DNA of 64,000 nt from CBDCWT01 sp965223305 (GTDB lineage: Bacteria; Planctomycetota; Planctomycetia; Pirellulales; Pirellulaceae), in contig CBDCWT010000084.1 in the NCBI GenBank assembly GCA_965223305.1, forward strand, positions 376,065-440,064, given 5' to 3'. Shown one piece after another: positions 53,275 to 62,425 of the stretch. How positions within the stretch are numbered: position 1 is the stretch's first letter; the number at the start of each line of letters is the position of its first letter. A program made the translations under genes and the position numbers. Under the pieces are notes generated by a model. That model was not told where the DNA came from. It did not search any database and worked only from the letters and a program-made list of their open reading frames with translations.

Positions 53275-55302
53275 TCACCTGCGGGCTAACTCGTAGACCG
53301 GCAGGTAGCGGTAGTAAACTTCGAGACAGAGGGTCGCCATCGCGGTGCTGTAAACCCGACCGCCGTAGCCGCCCCACATCGTGTCCGGGTCCCAGCTGCC
53401 CGCCAAGCCGCCGTCTCCCCGCTGGCGCGCCAGTAGCTGGCGCTGCAGGCTGCGATTCCAACTCTCCCACTCCGGTCCCTGTGCCTGAAACAGCGCCAAA
53501 GTGCCGTAGTACCAGTAGTAGAGGTCGGCCTTCCCAGCGGTCGGCGGTCGATCAGAAACAAACTCCGCCGCTTCACGGATCGCGCCGATGTCGCCCTGCC
53601 GCCCCAGAAAATATCTGCATGCCAGAGCTTCGGCGGTCATTACGGGCGATACCCTTTCACCCCGCCGGTAACTGGCAAGCCCGTTGTAGGTTCCCGACGA
53701 AACGTCGTTCAAGAACCGCAGCATGCCGCCCCGTGTCTTGCCGGGAATCTGAATTCCCGCCAACTCAGCGCTCTTGAGCGCCATGACTTGCCAGCCGAAC
53801 TGACTCATATCGCCCGGATCACCAGGCTGGTACCTCCAGCCACCCGTAACAGGGTGCTGTGCTTCGACCGTGTAGTGAATCGCACGAGTCACGTACGGCT
53901 CCAGCCGCTGGTCACCAGTCAGCGCCATCGCCTCACTCATTGCCAGCGTGGCGATTCCGTGGCAGTACATCCGCGCATACAGGCTGGCTTCCCCTGCCAA
54001 GTTGCCGTCCGCAGCTTGAACTCGCATCAAATATTCCAGCCCCCGCTGCACGTTAGCACGGTAGATACCTGCCAGGTGACTGTCACCCGAGCCGAGCAGC
54101 GCCAGCAGCGCCAGTCCCGTGATACCCGTGTCCGCTTCGCTCCCTGCGCGACGTCGGTCATGACCCAACACTCTGGTTTCGCGGCCGGCGCCAAAGTGAT
54201 CTGCGTCCCAGCGCCCATCAGCGTGTTGATTGGCCGCCAGCCATGCCAAAGCAGCCGCAACCGATTCCTCGGTCTGGCGAGATCCTCCGTATCGCTGCAA
54301 CAAGCGCGGTCGATCCACGCTTGCTCGTAACGAATAGAGCTCGGGTAGACGGGAACTGTCGCCCGACCGCAAGTCACCGGCCATCTCCACCTGCTGCCGG
54401 TCATCTGTGACTTGCTGCGGCTCGCGGCCCTCTGGGGTGCTAACAACAGCGCGAGCGGGGGCCGGTTCTGTCGTTTTCACGGCGGTACCAGGCGCGAGCG
54501 CCTCCGGGAGGAGGTTATCGGCCGCCCTCGGCTCGTCGCGATCACCCTCGGCTGCGTCCGAGGTGGAGCCACCGGCTGGGAGATCGGCAAGCCGCTGGAG
54601 CTGTGCGGAAGGGTCGAGCAGTACCTTTGGTGTGGGCACACTCTCCGTGCGGGCATCGGGCGCTGAAGATTGCGCTATCGGCCGGCGCACCAGGGGAACT
54701 GCCGCGGGCGATGAGGGTGCCGGCTCATCGGCTGGCGTCACTTCTGCGATCTCCGGCTGAGCATCTCCGGGAACGGCGGCGCGCTGGGGCTGGGCCGTAG
54801 CGGTCAACTCGGCAACCGGACGGGCTGGCTCGGCCGTCGGCACATGGGTGACGGAGACTTGAGGACTGAACTCCACCTCCGGCAGCTGCCATTTAGTTGG
54901 TTCAGCGGTTGGCGGCAGTACCTGCCGTTCAACCGACTCGGTCACCGGGCTCGTCGTTTCGGTCGGAAACTCACTCCACGGCTCACGATCCTGTGGCCGT
55001 TCCGGCTCGGGGGGATCGTCCGCGCCCTCGACAGCGATCGACGCCAAGCGGATGACCGTTTCCGGCCGTTTGCCCGGATGATCGAGGATCAGCTTCGTTC
55101 CGTAGGCATAGGTGATGAAGAGGATGTGGGCGAAAACCGAGAGCGCGATGCACTTCGAGAGGGGCTTTGCTTGCCCCCAGCGGGTCCCCATCAGGATCAG
55201 CAGCGCCACCGTCAACACCGCCAGGCCGACCCACTGTGCGACCACTAGCGGGTCCGCAGAGATCGCATCGCCTGGTATCAGTCCGTCCGGCAGCAGGTTC
55301 AT
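53275..55302 (-). CDS. Membrane-anchored proline-rich protein with C-terminal alpha/alpha toroid (prenyltransferase/squalene-cyclase-like)
   Basis: This 675-residue protein starts at ATG 55302, 50 bp after the ExbD-like gene. Two membrane segments (about 22-40 and 51-68, WVGLAVLTVALLILMG and CIALSVFAHILFITYAYG) precede a long Pro/Glu/Ala-rich linker (about 80-330). Residues about 345-675 form repeated helix pairs: AALAWLAANQHADGRWDAD, GITGLALLALLGSGDSH, GLEYLMRVQAADGNLAGEA and ARQRGDGGLAGSWDPD. This is the pattern of the alpha/alpha-toroid superfamily (squalene cyclase, prenyltransferase beta subunit). The DxDD motif of cyclases is not seen, so catalysis is doubtful. An anchor plus proline-rich linker after ExbB/ExbD is the topology of TonB or TolA; I infer a TonB/TolA-like transducer role for this protein. 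Confidence 0.8.
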   Translation of the reverse strand: MNLLPDGLIPGDAISADPLVVAQWVGLAVLTVALLILMGTRWGQAKPLSKCIALSVFAHILFITYAYGTKLILDHPGKRPETVIRLASIAVEGADDPPEPERPQDREPWSEFPTETTSPVTESVERQVLPPTAEPTKWQLPEVEFSPQVSVTHVPTAEPARPVAELTATAQPQRAAVPGDAQPEIAEVTPADEPAPSSPAAVPLVRRPIAQSSAPDARTESVPTPKVLLDPSAQLQRLADLPAGGSTSDAAEGDRDEPRAADNLLPEALAPGTAVKTTEPAPARAVVSTPEGREPQQVTDDRQQVEMAGDLRSGDSSRLPELYSLRASVDRPRLLQRYGGSRQTEESVAAALAWLAANQHADGRWDADHFGAGRETRVLGHDRRRAGSEADTGITGLALLALLGSGDSHLAGIYRANVQRGLEYLMRVQAADGNLAGEASLYARMYCHGIATLAMSEAMALTGDQRLEPYVTRAIHYTVEAQHPVTGGWRYQPGDPGDMSQFGWQVMALKSAELAGIQIPGKTRGGMLRFLNDVSSGTYNGLASYRRGERVSPVMTAEALACRYFLGRQGDIGAIREAAEFVSDRPPTAGKADLYYWYYGTLALFQAQGPEWESWNRSLQRQLLARQRGDGGLAGSWDPDTMWGGYGGRVYSTAMATLCLEVYYRYLPVYELARR

Positions 55303-55352
55303 GACGGTGATGGCTTAGTTGATGACGAGGATGAAGACTGGGATAGGTGGAT

Positions 55353-55781
55353 TCAGCGATGCAGTGGTTCGCCGCGCGCGAGCCGAACGGAAATTCCCAT
55401 GTCGGAGATACCGGCCTCGCGGCAGGCACCCAAAACGCTGGCCACATGCTGAAAGGCGCCCTCTGCATCGCCCCGCACCAGCACACCGAGCTCGGCATAT
55501 TCGCTGCGCGCTGCCTCGAGCCGTTCGACCAGCTGAGGCAAGCTCACTTCCTCACGATCCAAGATGATGCGTCCATCCTGGTGAACGTTGACGACGCGCT
55601 TCTCAGGCGCGGGTGATAGGGCTTTGATATTCGCTACCTGTGGTACCTGCAAAGAGATCTTCCGTTCCAGCTCGGTGAACTTGGTGCCGACCATGAAGAA
55701 AATAATGAGTAGGAACACGACATCGATCATCGGTGTCAAGTTCAGTGATGGTGGGTCGTCGTGATGTGTCTTCAGTGGCAT
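55353..55781 (-). CDS. ExbD/TolR-family protein
   Basis: This is a 142-residue protein starting at ATG 55781, one base after the ExbB-like stop. It has the family start LNLTPMIDVVFLLIIFFMVG: one membrane helix with the conserved Asp (D20) that carries protons in the stator. A periplasmic domain follows (about 45-142, with VVNVHQDGRIILDREEVSL and DAEGAFQHVASVLGACREAG). ExbD/TolR works with ExbB/TolQ to convert the proton motive force into movement of a TonB/TolA-type partner. The neighbouring genes fit that scheme. Confidence 0.92.
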   Translation of the reverse strand: MPLKTHHDDPPSLNLTPMIDVVFLLIIFFMVGTKFTELERKISLQVPQVANIKALSPAPEKRVVNVHQDGRIILDREEVSLPQLVERLEAARSEYAELGVLVRGDAEGAFQHVASVLGACREAGISDMGISVRLARGEPLHR

Positions 55782-55782
55782 C

Positions 55783-56661
55783 TCAGGCCGCCTTTCCCTT
55801 GCGATTGGCCTTTCCAGCTGCCTCGGCTGAAATCAGTGCCACAATCTGTTGCCCCAGCGCATCGATTTCCGTTGTCAAACGATCGACGCGACCGACAAAA
55901 AACAGATAGGCGATGAGCGCCGGAATTGCGACAGAAAGGCCGGCAGCCGTGGTCAGCAGGGCTTGGCTGATTCCGCCGGCGAGCAGTTCGGGCCGGCCCA
56001 TGGCATCGGCGGTGGCAATCGCGTTAAAGGCACGGATCATCCCCAACACGGTGCCCAGCATGCCCAGCAGGGGACTAATGGTCGAGATCCCGTTAAAGAG
56101 CCGCAGATACCTTCGTAAGCCATTCGTGACCCGTTCGCCGGCATCGATAATCGCCTGCTCGACCTCCACCGAGGGGCGGCCCCATTTGTGCGCCGCAGCG
56201 CCGAACACTTCTGCTACCGGGCTGTGATTGTCTTCGCACAGCTTAATTGCCTTATCCCGATCGAGCTGCTGCTCGCGCAACTGCTGCAAGAAGCGACGAA
56301 CGAAGGGACCGGGTATGACCCGTCCGCGCCGCAGGCTAACGGCGCGCTCAAATACAAACACGAGTAGCGCAAAAGAACAGACACCGATCGGGACCATCAA
56401 AGGGCCACCGTCACGGATGACCTGCAGCAGGTTCTTGGTTGGAATCGGGTTCTCGCTGACCAAAGGGCTCGCCAGCTCCGGCGCAGGCGGTGCCGCCACG
56501 TTCGTTTGAGCGCCGGCGATCGAGCAGAGTCCGAGCAGCAAACCCAAGGCGCATCCAAGCCAGCGTCCGGCGAACTTCCCAGTTTGCACCGAGGCGGTCG
56601 ACACAGTCTTCGTCGTCGACAGCCGAGTTCGAGCAAGTGGCGGGGCAAGACTTCTAATCAT
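55783..56661 (-). CDS. ExbB/TolQ/MotA-family proton channel protein
   Basis: This is a 292-residue protein starting at ATG 56661, with GAGGAA upstream. An N-terminal signal-like hydrophobic stretch (WLGCALGLLLGLCSIAGAQ) is typical for longer ExbB versions. It is followed by three membrane segments: PLMVPIGVCSFALLVFVFE, SPLLGMLGTVLGMIRAF and TTAAGLSVAIPALIAYLFFV. The motif GTVLGMIRAF plus GISQALLTTAAGL is the family signature. It forms the pentameric channel around ExbD helices. The next gene starts one base after its stop, so ExbB and ExbD are translationally coupled. Confidence 0.93.
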   Translation of the reverse strand: MIRSLAPPLARTRLSTTKTVSTASVQTGKFAGRWLGCALGLLLGLCSIAGAQTNVAAPPAPELASPLVSENPIPTKNLLQVIRDGGPLMVPIGVCSFALLVFVFERAVSLRRGRVIPGPFVRRFLQQLREQQLDRDKAIKLCEDNHSPVAEVFGAAAHKWGRPSVEVEQAIIDAGERVTNGLRRYLRLFNGISTISPLLGMLGTVLGMIRAFNAIATADAMGRPELLAGGISQALLTTAAGLSVAIPALIAYLFFVGRVDRLTTEIDALGQQIVALISAEAAGKANRKGKAA

Positions 56662-56739
56662 CTCGGTTCCTCAGAGTTTTCGCTGCTAGGGCAGGGGGGG
56701 GCTAGGCGAGCGTTGATTGTGGGAGAGGGTGGCAGTTGT

Positions 56740-59691
56740 TCAATTGGGGACCTCAGCAGCAGCTTGACGCTGTGCGATTGCAAGTCGCTCGGAGGCTTCG
56801 GCTTGGAAGCCGTTCTGCGGATACTCCTGCAGTAGTTGCTCATACAGCTGTACGGCGTGTTTCCATTTGCGAGTCAACTCGTAGCACTTGCCGGCCTGCA
56901 ACAGCGCCGCGGCTTGCCATTGGGGGTAGGTGTAGAGGCTCTCGACTCTATGATAGGCTCTGATTGCCTGATCGAAGTTCTTCTGGTGGAAGTGCGACTC
57001 GCCGATCATCCACTGGGCCATCGCTGCAGTCTCTGACCGCCGACCGTGAGGCGAATGCACCACGCGTTCGTACGCTTGCCGGGCATCTGCGAACCGAGCT
57101 TGTGCTGCTAAGCACCTTCCCAGCAGGTAGTCAACTTCGTACAGCTGTTTGAAATCAGGAAAATGCGCCCGCAGGCTCTCAGCCAGCTCGTAGGCTGCCT
57201 GCCAATCTCTATGCTGAGCGCGGATTTGGGCGCGGCGCAGCGGCACCATCGCTGCCCATTCGTGACGACTTGGTCCTTCGTCGGCCGCAGCCAAGTTGTC
57301 GAATAGCGGCTCGGCAAGATTGAATTGGCCTTGCCGAAAATGGGCTTCGGCGATCCAGTAGGTCGCCGAGCGGCTCAGTGGGGAGGCGGCATAGTCCTCC
57401 GACAAGCGGCTGAAGGAGTGGACTGCGTCGGACCAGCGTTGCGCGCGGATGGCCACTTGTCCCTTGAGGTATAGCGCATGAATCTGCAGGTCGGTGCCGC
57501 AGTCGCTTTCGAGCAACTCGTCGGCGAGCCCGTCGGCCCGCGCCAGATGGTTGGCATCGGCGGCGGCCGTCGCCAGACGGTAGACAGCGTCGGCCCGGTA
57601 GGGGCTGTCCCGGTGTTCCTGCGCGAGTCGCTCGAAGGTCTGCCTGGCCCGGTCCGGCCGTTTCAAGTCGGTAAACGTCCATGCCAACAAATAGAGCGCC
57701 GCATCCCGACTCGTGAAGTTTGGGTGTTCGTTCAGCAGCCGGTCCAAAAGTACTCGAGCTTGGTCAAAGCGATGGAGTTCGTTGTTGATTTGGGCCAGTT
57801 CGAAAAGCGCCTGAGCGGCGTCGTTCGATGTCGGAGCGGCTTGGATCGCTTGCCCGAACGACTCCATCGCGTCGCCGTCTCTGTCTAGGCGACGGAGCGC
57901 CTGACCGCGTCGCACGGCGGCGTTGGCGGCAACCGCGGCTGGAGCGAATTCGGCGAGCTGTGCAAAGGTCTCTGCGGCCGCGGCGAGCTGGTCCCGGTCC
58001 CACTGCAACTGTCCCAAGCGGAGCAGGCTGGCAACTCGTTCTGACTCGGGAGAGTTAGCTCCGCCTAACTGCTCGAGCAGCATTTCCGCCACATCAAATC
58101 TCTCAGCTGCGGCGGCTCTCTCGGCGAGCAACTGAGTGGTCGGCCCGTAGAGTGCATGATCCGAGCCATCTCTTGCGAGAGCTTGGTGCTCGGCGACGGC
58201 GGCTTCGAGCTGCCCGGCTTCCGCCAACGCGACGACGAGCTTGGCCCGGCATTCCACGGATTCATTGCCGCTGGGGTTTTCGGCGAGATAGTCTCGCAGA
58301 GCAGGGATGGCCTGCTGATACCGCCGGAGCGCCATGAACGCAGACGAGCGGGCGACGAGGACACCTGCGGCGAGGTCGGGCTCGGCCGCGGTCGGGCGAA
58401 CGGCATCGAGGATCTGCAGCGCGTCCTCAGTCCGTCCACCACCGAGGTAGGCGAGCCCCAGATAGTAGTCGTTCGCCCGTTCAAAGTAAGGACGTTCACC
58501 CGGCCGAAGTGGATTGTCGTTCTCGGCCCGCCCCCGGCTGCTCCGCAGCTCTTCGAGGATGTCGGCGGCCGTCTGGTACTCCCCAGATTTCAGATGGGAG
58601 CGTGCCAGTGTCTGTCGAACCTGGTGGCGCAGTGGGCTCTCCCGATGCTGGTCGAAAAACTGCGCTGCCAGCCGACGAGCTGCCTGATGGTCCCCCGCAT
58701 TGACTGCCAACTCGACCAAGAGCTGCTGAGCGTCATCTGCCCAGCGGCCGCTCGGCCAACGCTCGAGAATCGTCTGATAGTGCTGGCCGGCTTCGCTCAT
58801 GTTCCCCAGGGCGCGGAGTGTTTCGGCCAACGAGAACTCAATGGCGGCGGCCAGCCGATGTTCGGCGGCGCTCTTTGACGCCGAACGAAGAACGTCCGCA
58901 GCTTCCTGCCAACGGTGCAACCTACGGAGCGACTCGGCACGCCAATAGCTGGCGTCGATTTGGAATTCGCTTTCGCCGAATTCGCTTGCGAGTCTCTCCA
59001 ATGGCGCCAGGGCTGCGTCGTAGTCGCCAGTTCGGTGGTAGAGGACCCCCAAGTGGAGTAACGCGCTATCGACGAATGGCGTTGAGGACTCCTGGCTGAG
59101 CACCGTGAATCGATCGATTCCCTGCTGTACGTCGCCCAGCAGAGTAGCGGCCTTGGCCAGACCGAATCGGCACTCGGCCGAGAGCGGGCCGTGCGGATAT
59201 TTCTCAAGAGCTAGTCCGTAGTGACGCTTGGCGTCGGCCGCTGAGTTTCTGGCCAGGGCCATTTCACCCATGTACGGCAGCGCATAAGCGTTCATCGGAT
59301 CATGAGGGTAACTGCGCACGAACCGGCCAATGGCGCTCGCAGCTGTCTGAAAGTCGCCTGCCAAGAACGCTGCTTCTCCGATGCGAAATGTGGCCTGTCG
59401 AGCGTAGCGGTGCGCTGGCTCCGCTTCGATGAAGTCACGAAACTGCCGCCCCGCCTCGGCATACTCACCGAACTGGATGAGCGATTCACCGAGAAAGAAC
59501 CGCACGACATTGGCGCGACCGTGGCCGGGATAGTCGCGGAGGAAAGCCGTGAACTCATCGGCAGCCTCTTGCCAACGGCTCAGTTCGTAATGGCGCGCCG
59601 CCACGGCGTACTGATCGTCCGCGGATTCGGCGAGCGCCACGGCCGCAGGGGCCAAGCTGAGCAGGGCGAGCAGCGTCCGGAATAGGTACAT
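56740..59691 (-). CDS. Exported TPR-repeat protein (CpoB/YbgF- or BamD-like array)
   Basis: I start at ATG 59691, which gives a signal peptide directly (MYLFRTLLALLSLAPAAVAL). A start 72 codons earlier would read through a dispersed repeat. The product has 983 residues consisting almost entirely of TPR-like helix pairs: ADEFTAFLRDYPGHGRA, AGRQFRDFIEAEPAHRYARQ, AIRAYHRVESLYTYPQ and AVQLYEQLLQEYPQNGFQ. This type is found in periplasmic scaffolds such as YbgF/CpoB and the outer-membrane assembly protein BamD. It is the first gene of a minus-strand group with ExbB, ExbD and the toroid protein, 78 bp before ExbB. The arrangement mirrors the tol genes, where ybgF/cpoB accompanies tolQ, tolR and tolA, though gene order differs. 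Confidence 0.87.
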   Translation of the reverse strand: MYLFRTLLALLSLAPAAVALAESADDQYAVAARHYELSRWQEAADEFTAFLRDYPGHGRANVVRFFLGESLIQFGEYAEAGRQFRDFIEAEPAHRYARQATFRIGEAAFLAGDFQTAASAIGRFVRSYPHDPMNAYALPYMGEMALARNSAADAKRHYGLALEKYPHGPLSAECRFGLAKAATLLGDVQQGIDRFTVLSQESSTPFVDSALLHLGVLYHRTGDYDAALAPLERLASEFGESEFQIDASYWRAESLRRLHRWQEAADVLRSASKSAAEHRLAAAIEFSLAETLRALGNMSEAGQHYQTILERWPSGRWADDAQQLLVELAVNAGDHQAARRLAAQFFDQHRESPLRHQVRQTLARSHLKSGEYQTAADILEELRSSRGRAENDNPLRPGERPYFERANDYYLGLAYLGGGRTEDALQILDAVRPTAAEPDLAAGVLVARSSAFMALRRYQQAIPALRDYLAENPSGNESVECRAKLVVALAEAGQLEAAVAEHQALARDGSDHALYGPTTQLLAERAAAAERFDVAEMLLEQLGGANSPESERVASLLRLGQLQWDRDQLAAAAETFAQLAEFAPAAVAANAAVRRGQALRRLDRDGDAMESFGQAIQAAPTSNDAAQALFELAQINNELHRFDQARVLLDRLLNEHPNFTSRDAALYLLAWTFTDLKRPDRARQTFERLAQEHRDSPYRADAVYRLATAAADANHLARADGLADELLESDCGTDLQIHALYLKGQVAIRAQRWSDAVHSFSRLSEDYAASPLSRSATYWIAEAHFRQGQFNLAEPLFDNLAAADEGPSRHEWAAMVPLRRAQIRAQHRDWQAAYELAESLRAHFPDFKQLYEVDYLLGRCLAAQARFADARQAYERVVHSPHGRRSETAAMAQWMIGESHFHQKNFDQAIRAYHRVESLYTYPQWQAAALLQAGKCYELTRKWKHAVQLYEQLLQEYPQNGFQAEASERLAIAQRQAAAEVPN

Positions 59692-59743
59692 CGTGATACC
59701 AATAGTCAAAGTCTTCGCGCCGTGCGCAGTTTCTTCACTCGGG

Positions 59744-59795
59744 CTCCCCCCCTCATCCGGCCTTCGGCCACCTTCTCCCCGCCGGGGAGAAGGGA
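59744..59795. repeat. Dispersed GC-rich hairpin repeat
   Basis: It contains CCTCATCCGGCCTTCGGCC and TTCTCCCCGCCGGGGAGAA. The second part is a perfect palindrome-like hairpin, and the first is a CCGGCCTTCGGCC stem-loop. Elements of this composition are common between genes in planctomycetes and other bacteria. It sits just upstream of the TPR gene. Confidence 0.6.
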
Positions 59796-60338
59796 CTTTG
59801 GGCCGCGCCGGGTACTCTCCAGGCTTCCGGAGCCGAGGCCGGATCAGCCCGGTCTTGTTTCCATCCATGGTCTGCGAACTGTAACTCTCGAATGGCCGGT
59901 CGGACAAGTCCGAAGCAGTTCACACCGACTGGAACGCTGTCCAGGCGTGTGGTCACCGAACTGATTCGGTTCAAGTCCCTGGGTCTTTGGCGAAATCGCG
60001 GCCTGCGCTTGCTAGCGGAGCGAACGCCGCCGGACTTCGTTGCTTGCCGTACAGGCTCTTCTAATAACGACTTACGGGATCTTGAGTGGTTGCTGGCGTG
60101 ACGACAACCTTCATGGAAGCTGGCGTTCCGCGCAATGCGACTCATCAGTAGTCATCGAGCGCGGCGACGAGCGGTGTTGATGAAATTTCCTTGCGGGGCT
60201 GTGCTAGCTGTGGTTCCCGATTGTGCAGTATGTGAGCTTGACGGTTGGTCAATTGATTCGGCGAACCATTGCTGGGTGCGTTCGCCTCCAAGCGGGGCGC
60301 GAAGCGTTGTTTTGATGTTGCGCTTTCAGCTCAATCGG

Positions 60339-60407
60339 AACCCGAAGCGTAAGCGAGGGAATTACCTACGTTGGTACACCAACTCCCCCTCGCTGACGCT
60401 TCGGGTT
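60339..60407. repeat. Long inverted repeat (hairpin)
   Basis: AACCCGAAGCGTAAGCGAGG (from 60339) pairs with CCTCGCTGACGCTTCGGGTT (to 60407) with few mismatches, around a 25-nt loop. The sequence is a known style of intergenic hairpin in planctomycetes. It may act as a terminator or be a miniature repeat. Confidence 0.75.
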
Positions 60408-60517
60408 ACGAAGAGTGCGACGAATTCGACGACTTGTCCCTGGCAGACGCCAGAAGAGGAATAACTCTCCTCGAGGTTCCATCGCGATCCGATCGTAGCC
60501 GAACTCGCCAGAGCCGT

Positions 60518-60582
60518 AGCCGAACTCGCCAGAGTTTGGCTTGGTGCACTGCCAATTCGTCCAAATTCTGGCGAATTCGGCT
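60518..60582 (+). other. 22-bp stem-loop that forms the intron insertion target
   Basis: AGCCGAACTCGCCAGAGTTT.. (60518-60539) pairs with CCAAATTCTGGCGAATTCGG.. (60561-60582) with two mismatches, around a 21-nt loop. One base later the group II intron begins. A second copy of the left arm (GTAGCCGAACTCGCCAGAG) lies directly before it, from about 60496. Confidence 0.8.
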
Positions 60583-60583
60583 A

Positions 60584-61087
60584 GTGCGCCTGTGAAGGCG
60601 ATTGAATTATCAGGTGAAAGTCCTGATCGGAGAAGACGTTACCACTCCGTAGTCGACGGTAACTGCGTTTTCAACAGAAAGGGTGGGGAGCAACCGGAGA
60701 CGAAAGAACAGTCCGTAACGCAAGTGAACTCGATTCGGCCAAGCCTGTCGGGGAGCGTCCTAGTGACTCGCGAACCCCTGACCTCACACAACGTCCCAGA
60801 CGAGGCCCAACTCCGGGCGGCGGTAGACACCGCAGGTCGGTGAGGCGGCTCGCACGGTGAATGGAAACGGTAACGTGTCAAACCGAGGCGAGCGAAATGG
60901 CAGTAGTGTTGTTGGAGACGGAATGTTCGGAAGTTCAATCGAGATAAGCAGGGAGGCCTCAGCAGCGTGCAGACCTATGATGCGTTCAGCTGAGGAGTCA
61001 GAGCCTTCATAGTAGTGCTGACCGGTGGGAACCAAACCCACCGCGAGCGAAGGGAGGCAGGGAAGTAGATTCGGAACGCCCTAACAC
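60584..61087 (+). ncRNA. Group II intron RNA, 5' domains
   Basis: This non-coding segment begins with GTGCGCCTGTGAAGGCG and runs to the intron-encoded protein. It should hold ribozyme domains I-III and the start of IV. The many short complementary stretches (for example GGTGAAAGTCCTGATC and GGTGGGAACCAAACCCACC) fit a folded ribozyme. I did not fold it. Confidence 0.75.
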
Positions 61088-62425
61088 ATGAAAAGCAAAT
61101 CGAAAGATACTTTGCCAGAACGAGTGCCGTTTACGGCTATACCGACTGGAGAGACGCCGGACATTCGCCGGTGGGCTCAGCCTGCTGTATGGACCGACCG
61201 AATGTTGACGACACTTTTGGAAAACAAAGTGAAAGGAGGCAAATGGCACGCGTTAATTGACAAGGTTTACGCCCCGCTGAATCTTTACACGGCCGCACGC
61301 AAAGTGACCGGGAAGAAGAAATCGGCCGGAGTTGATGGGCAAAGCTGCGAAGAGTTCGAAGAACATCTGCTCGTGGAAACACAGCAGCTCTCCGAAGAAA
61401 TCAAAGCACAAACCTATCGCCCCAGTGCGGTACTTCGCGTTCACATTCCCAAACCGGGAAGACCGAACGAGACCGGCCCGCTGGGCATTCCGACAGTCCG
61501 CGACCGCACCGTCCAACGGGCGATGCTCGACGTGATCGAACCAATCCTGGATCACCAGTTCCATGAGCGAAGCTTTGGCTTTCGTCATGGAGTGGGAGCT
61601 CATGATGCACTTCGCATCGTCGAGCAGAAACTTCAGGCGGGTTACGTTTACGTGGTCGATGCGGACTTGAGAGGTTACTTCGATACGATTCCGAAAGACC
61701 GCTTGCTGGCTTTGGTCAAAGAGCATATTTCGGACTCACGGATGCTGAAACTGCTCAAGCTCTTTCTTGATCAGAACATTTTGGAAGAACTCCGCGAATG
61801 GACGCCGATTGCCGGCGTGCCGCAAGGGGCAGTGCTTTCACCCGTGTTGTCGAATCTGTACCTCAACCCGCTGGATCATCAGATGGCCGACGCCGGTTTC
61901 GAGATGGTGCGTTACGCGGACGACTTTGTCGTACTGTGCCGTAGCCAATCCGAAGCCGAAGAGGCTCTTCGGTTGATCACTGCGTGGGTCGAGCAAGCCG
62001 GTTTGACTCTGCATCCAACGAAGACGAAGATCGTTGACAGTCGCGTCCGAAGCTTCGAGTTTCTGGGCTACTCGTTTCGCGGGGACAAGATCTATCCTCG
62101 CCGCGAGAGCCTTGCGAAGATGAAGGCTCGGATCAAAGAACTGACGCCTCGTAAAAGGCCCGGTTCTGTGGAGTTGATTGTGGCCGAACTAAACCGCGTT
62201 CTCGTCGGCTGGTTCGGTTATTTTCGACACTGTCGCTGGACGATTTACAAAGACCTTGACGCCAAGATTCGCAGCCGCCTCCGGCGGTTGCTACTGAAGC
62301 GACATCGGAAAAACCCCGAGCGTCTACCACGTCAGCAACGTTGGCCAAATGCGTACTTTACGAAAGCGGGGCTCTATAGTCTGCGAGAGGCCCACTTTCG
62401 TTTCGCTCAATCCGTCAACTACTAA
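61088..62425 (+). CDS. ltrA: Group II intron reverse transcriptase/maturase (LtrA-type)
   Basis: This 445-residue protein starts at ATG 61088. Reverse-transcriptase blocks are in order: KKSAGVDGQSCEEF, VHIPKPGRPNETGPLGIPT, VRDRTVQRAMLDVIEPI, SFGFRHGVGAHDAL, VDADLRGYFDTIP, GVPQGAVLSPVLSNLYLNPL and the catalytic RYADDFVVL (YADD 276-279). Domain X/maturase follows (LVGWFGYFRHCRWTIY, the LRRLLLKRHRK segment). No HNH endonuclease domain is present, as is typical of IIC introns, which home into hairpin DNA near replication forks or terminators. The C-terminus, AHFRFAQSVNY, is close to normal, but its last residues may come from the IS junction. The protein reverse-transcribes and helps splice its own intron. 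Confidence 0.93.
   Translation: MKSKSKDTLPERVPFTAIPTGETPDIRRWAQPAVWTDRMLTTLLENKVKGGKWHALIDKVYAPLNLYTAARKVTGKKKSAGVDGQSCEEFEEHLLVETQQLSEEIKAQTYRPSAVLRVHIPKPGRPNETGPLGIPTVRDRTVQRAMLDVIEPILDHQFHERSFGFRHGVGAHDALRIVEQKLQAGYVYVVDADLRGYFDTIPKDRLLALVKEHISDSRMLKLLKLFLDQNILEELREWTPIAGVPQGAVLSPVLSNLYLNPLDHQMADAGFEMVRYADDFVVLCRSQSEAEEALRLITAWVEQAGLTLHPTKTKIVDSRVRSFEFLGYSFRGDKIYPRRESLAKMKARIKELTPRKRPGSVELIVAELNRVLVGWFGYFRHCRWTIYKDLDAKIRSRLRRLLLKRHRKNPERLPRQQRWPNAYFTKAGLYSLREAHFRFAQSVNY

Larger units (their letters stand above)
59796..60583. other. Non-coding region between the TPR gene and the group II intron
   Basis: About 790 bp lack a supported gene. It includes the long inverted repeat at 60339-60407 and the hairpin at 60518-60582, which precedes the intron. 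Nothing else is recognised. Confidence 0.5.
60584..62425 (+). mobile_element. Group II intron (IIC-like), 3' end interrupted
   Basis: It starts with GTGCGCC, the bacterial group II 5' consensus, directly after a long hairpin, as group IIC introns do. About 500 nt of structured RNA precede the reverse transcriptase gene. After the gene, the expected domain V/VI is absent: the IS1380 end begins at 62426, right after the stop codon. The remaining intron part may lie beyond the IS, outside the window. Confidence 0.85.

Noticed and set aside
53256..54760. Plus-strand frames opposite the toroid protein
   Set aside because: They are shadows of a well-supported minus-strand gene with domain structure.
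59692..59907. N-terminal extension of the TPR protein by 72 codons
   Set aside because: It reads through a hairpin-type dispersed repeat and would bury the clear signal peptide that begins at 59691.
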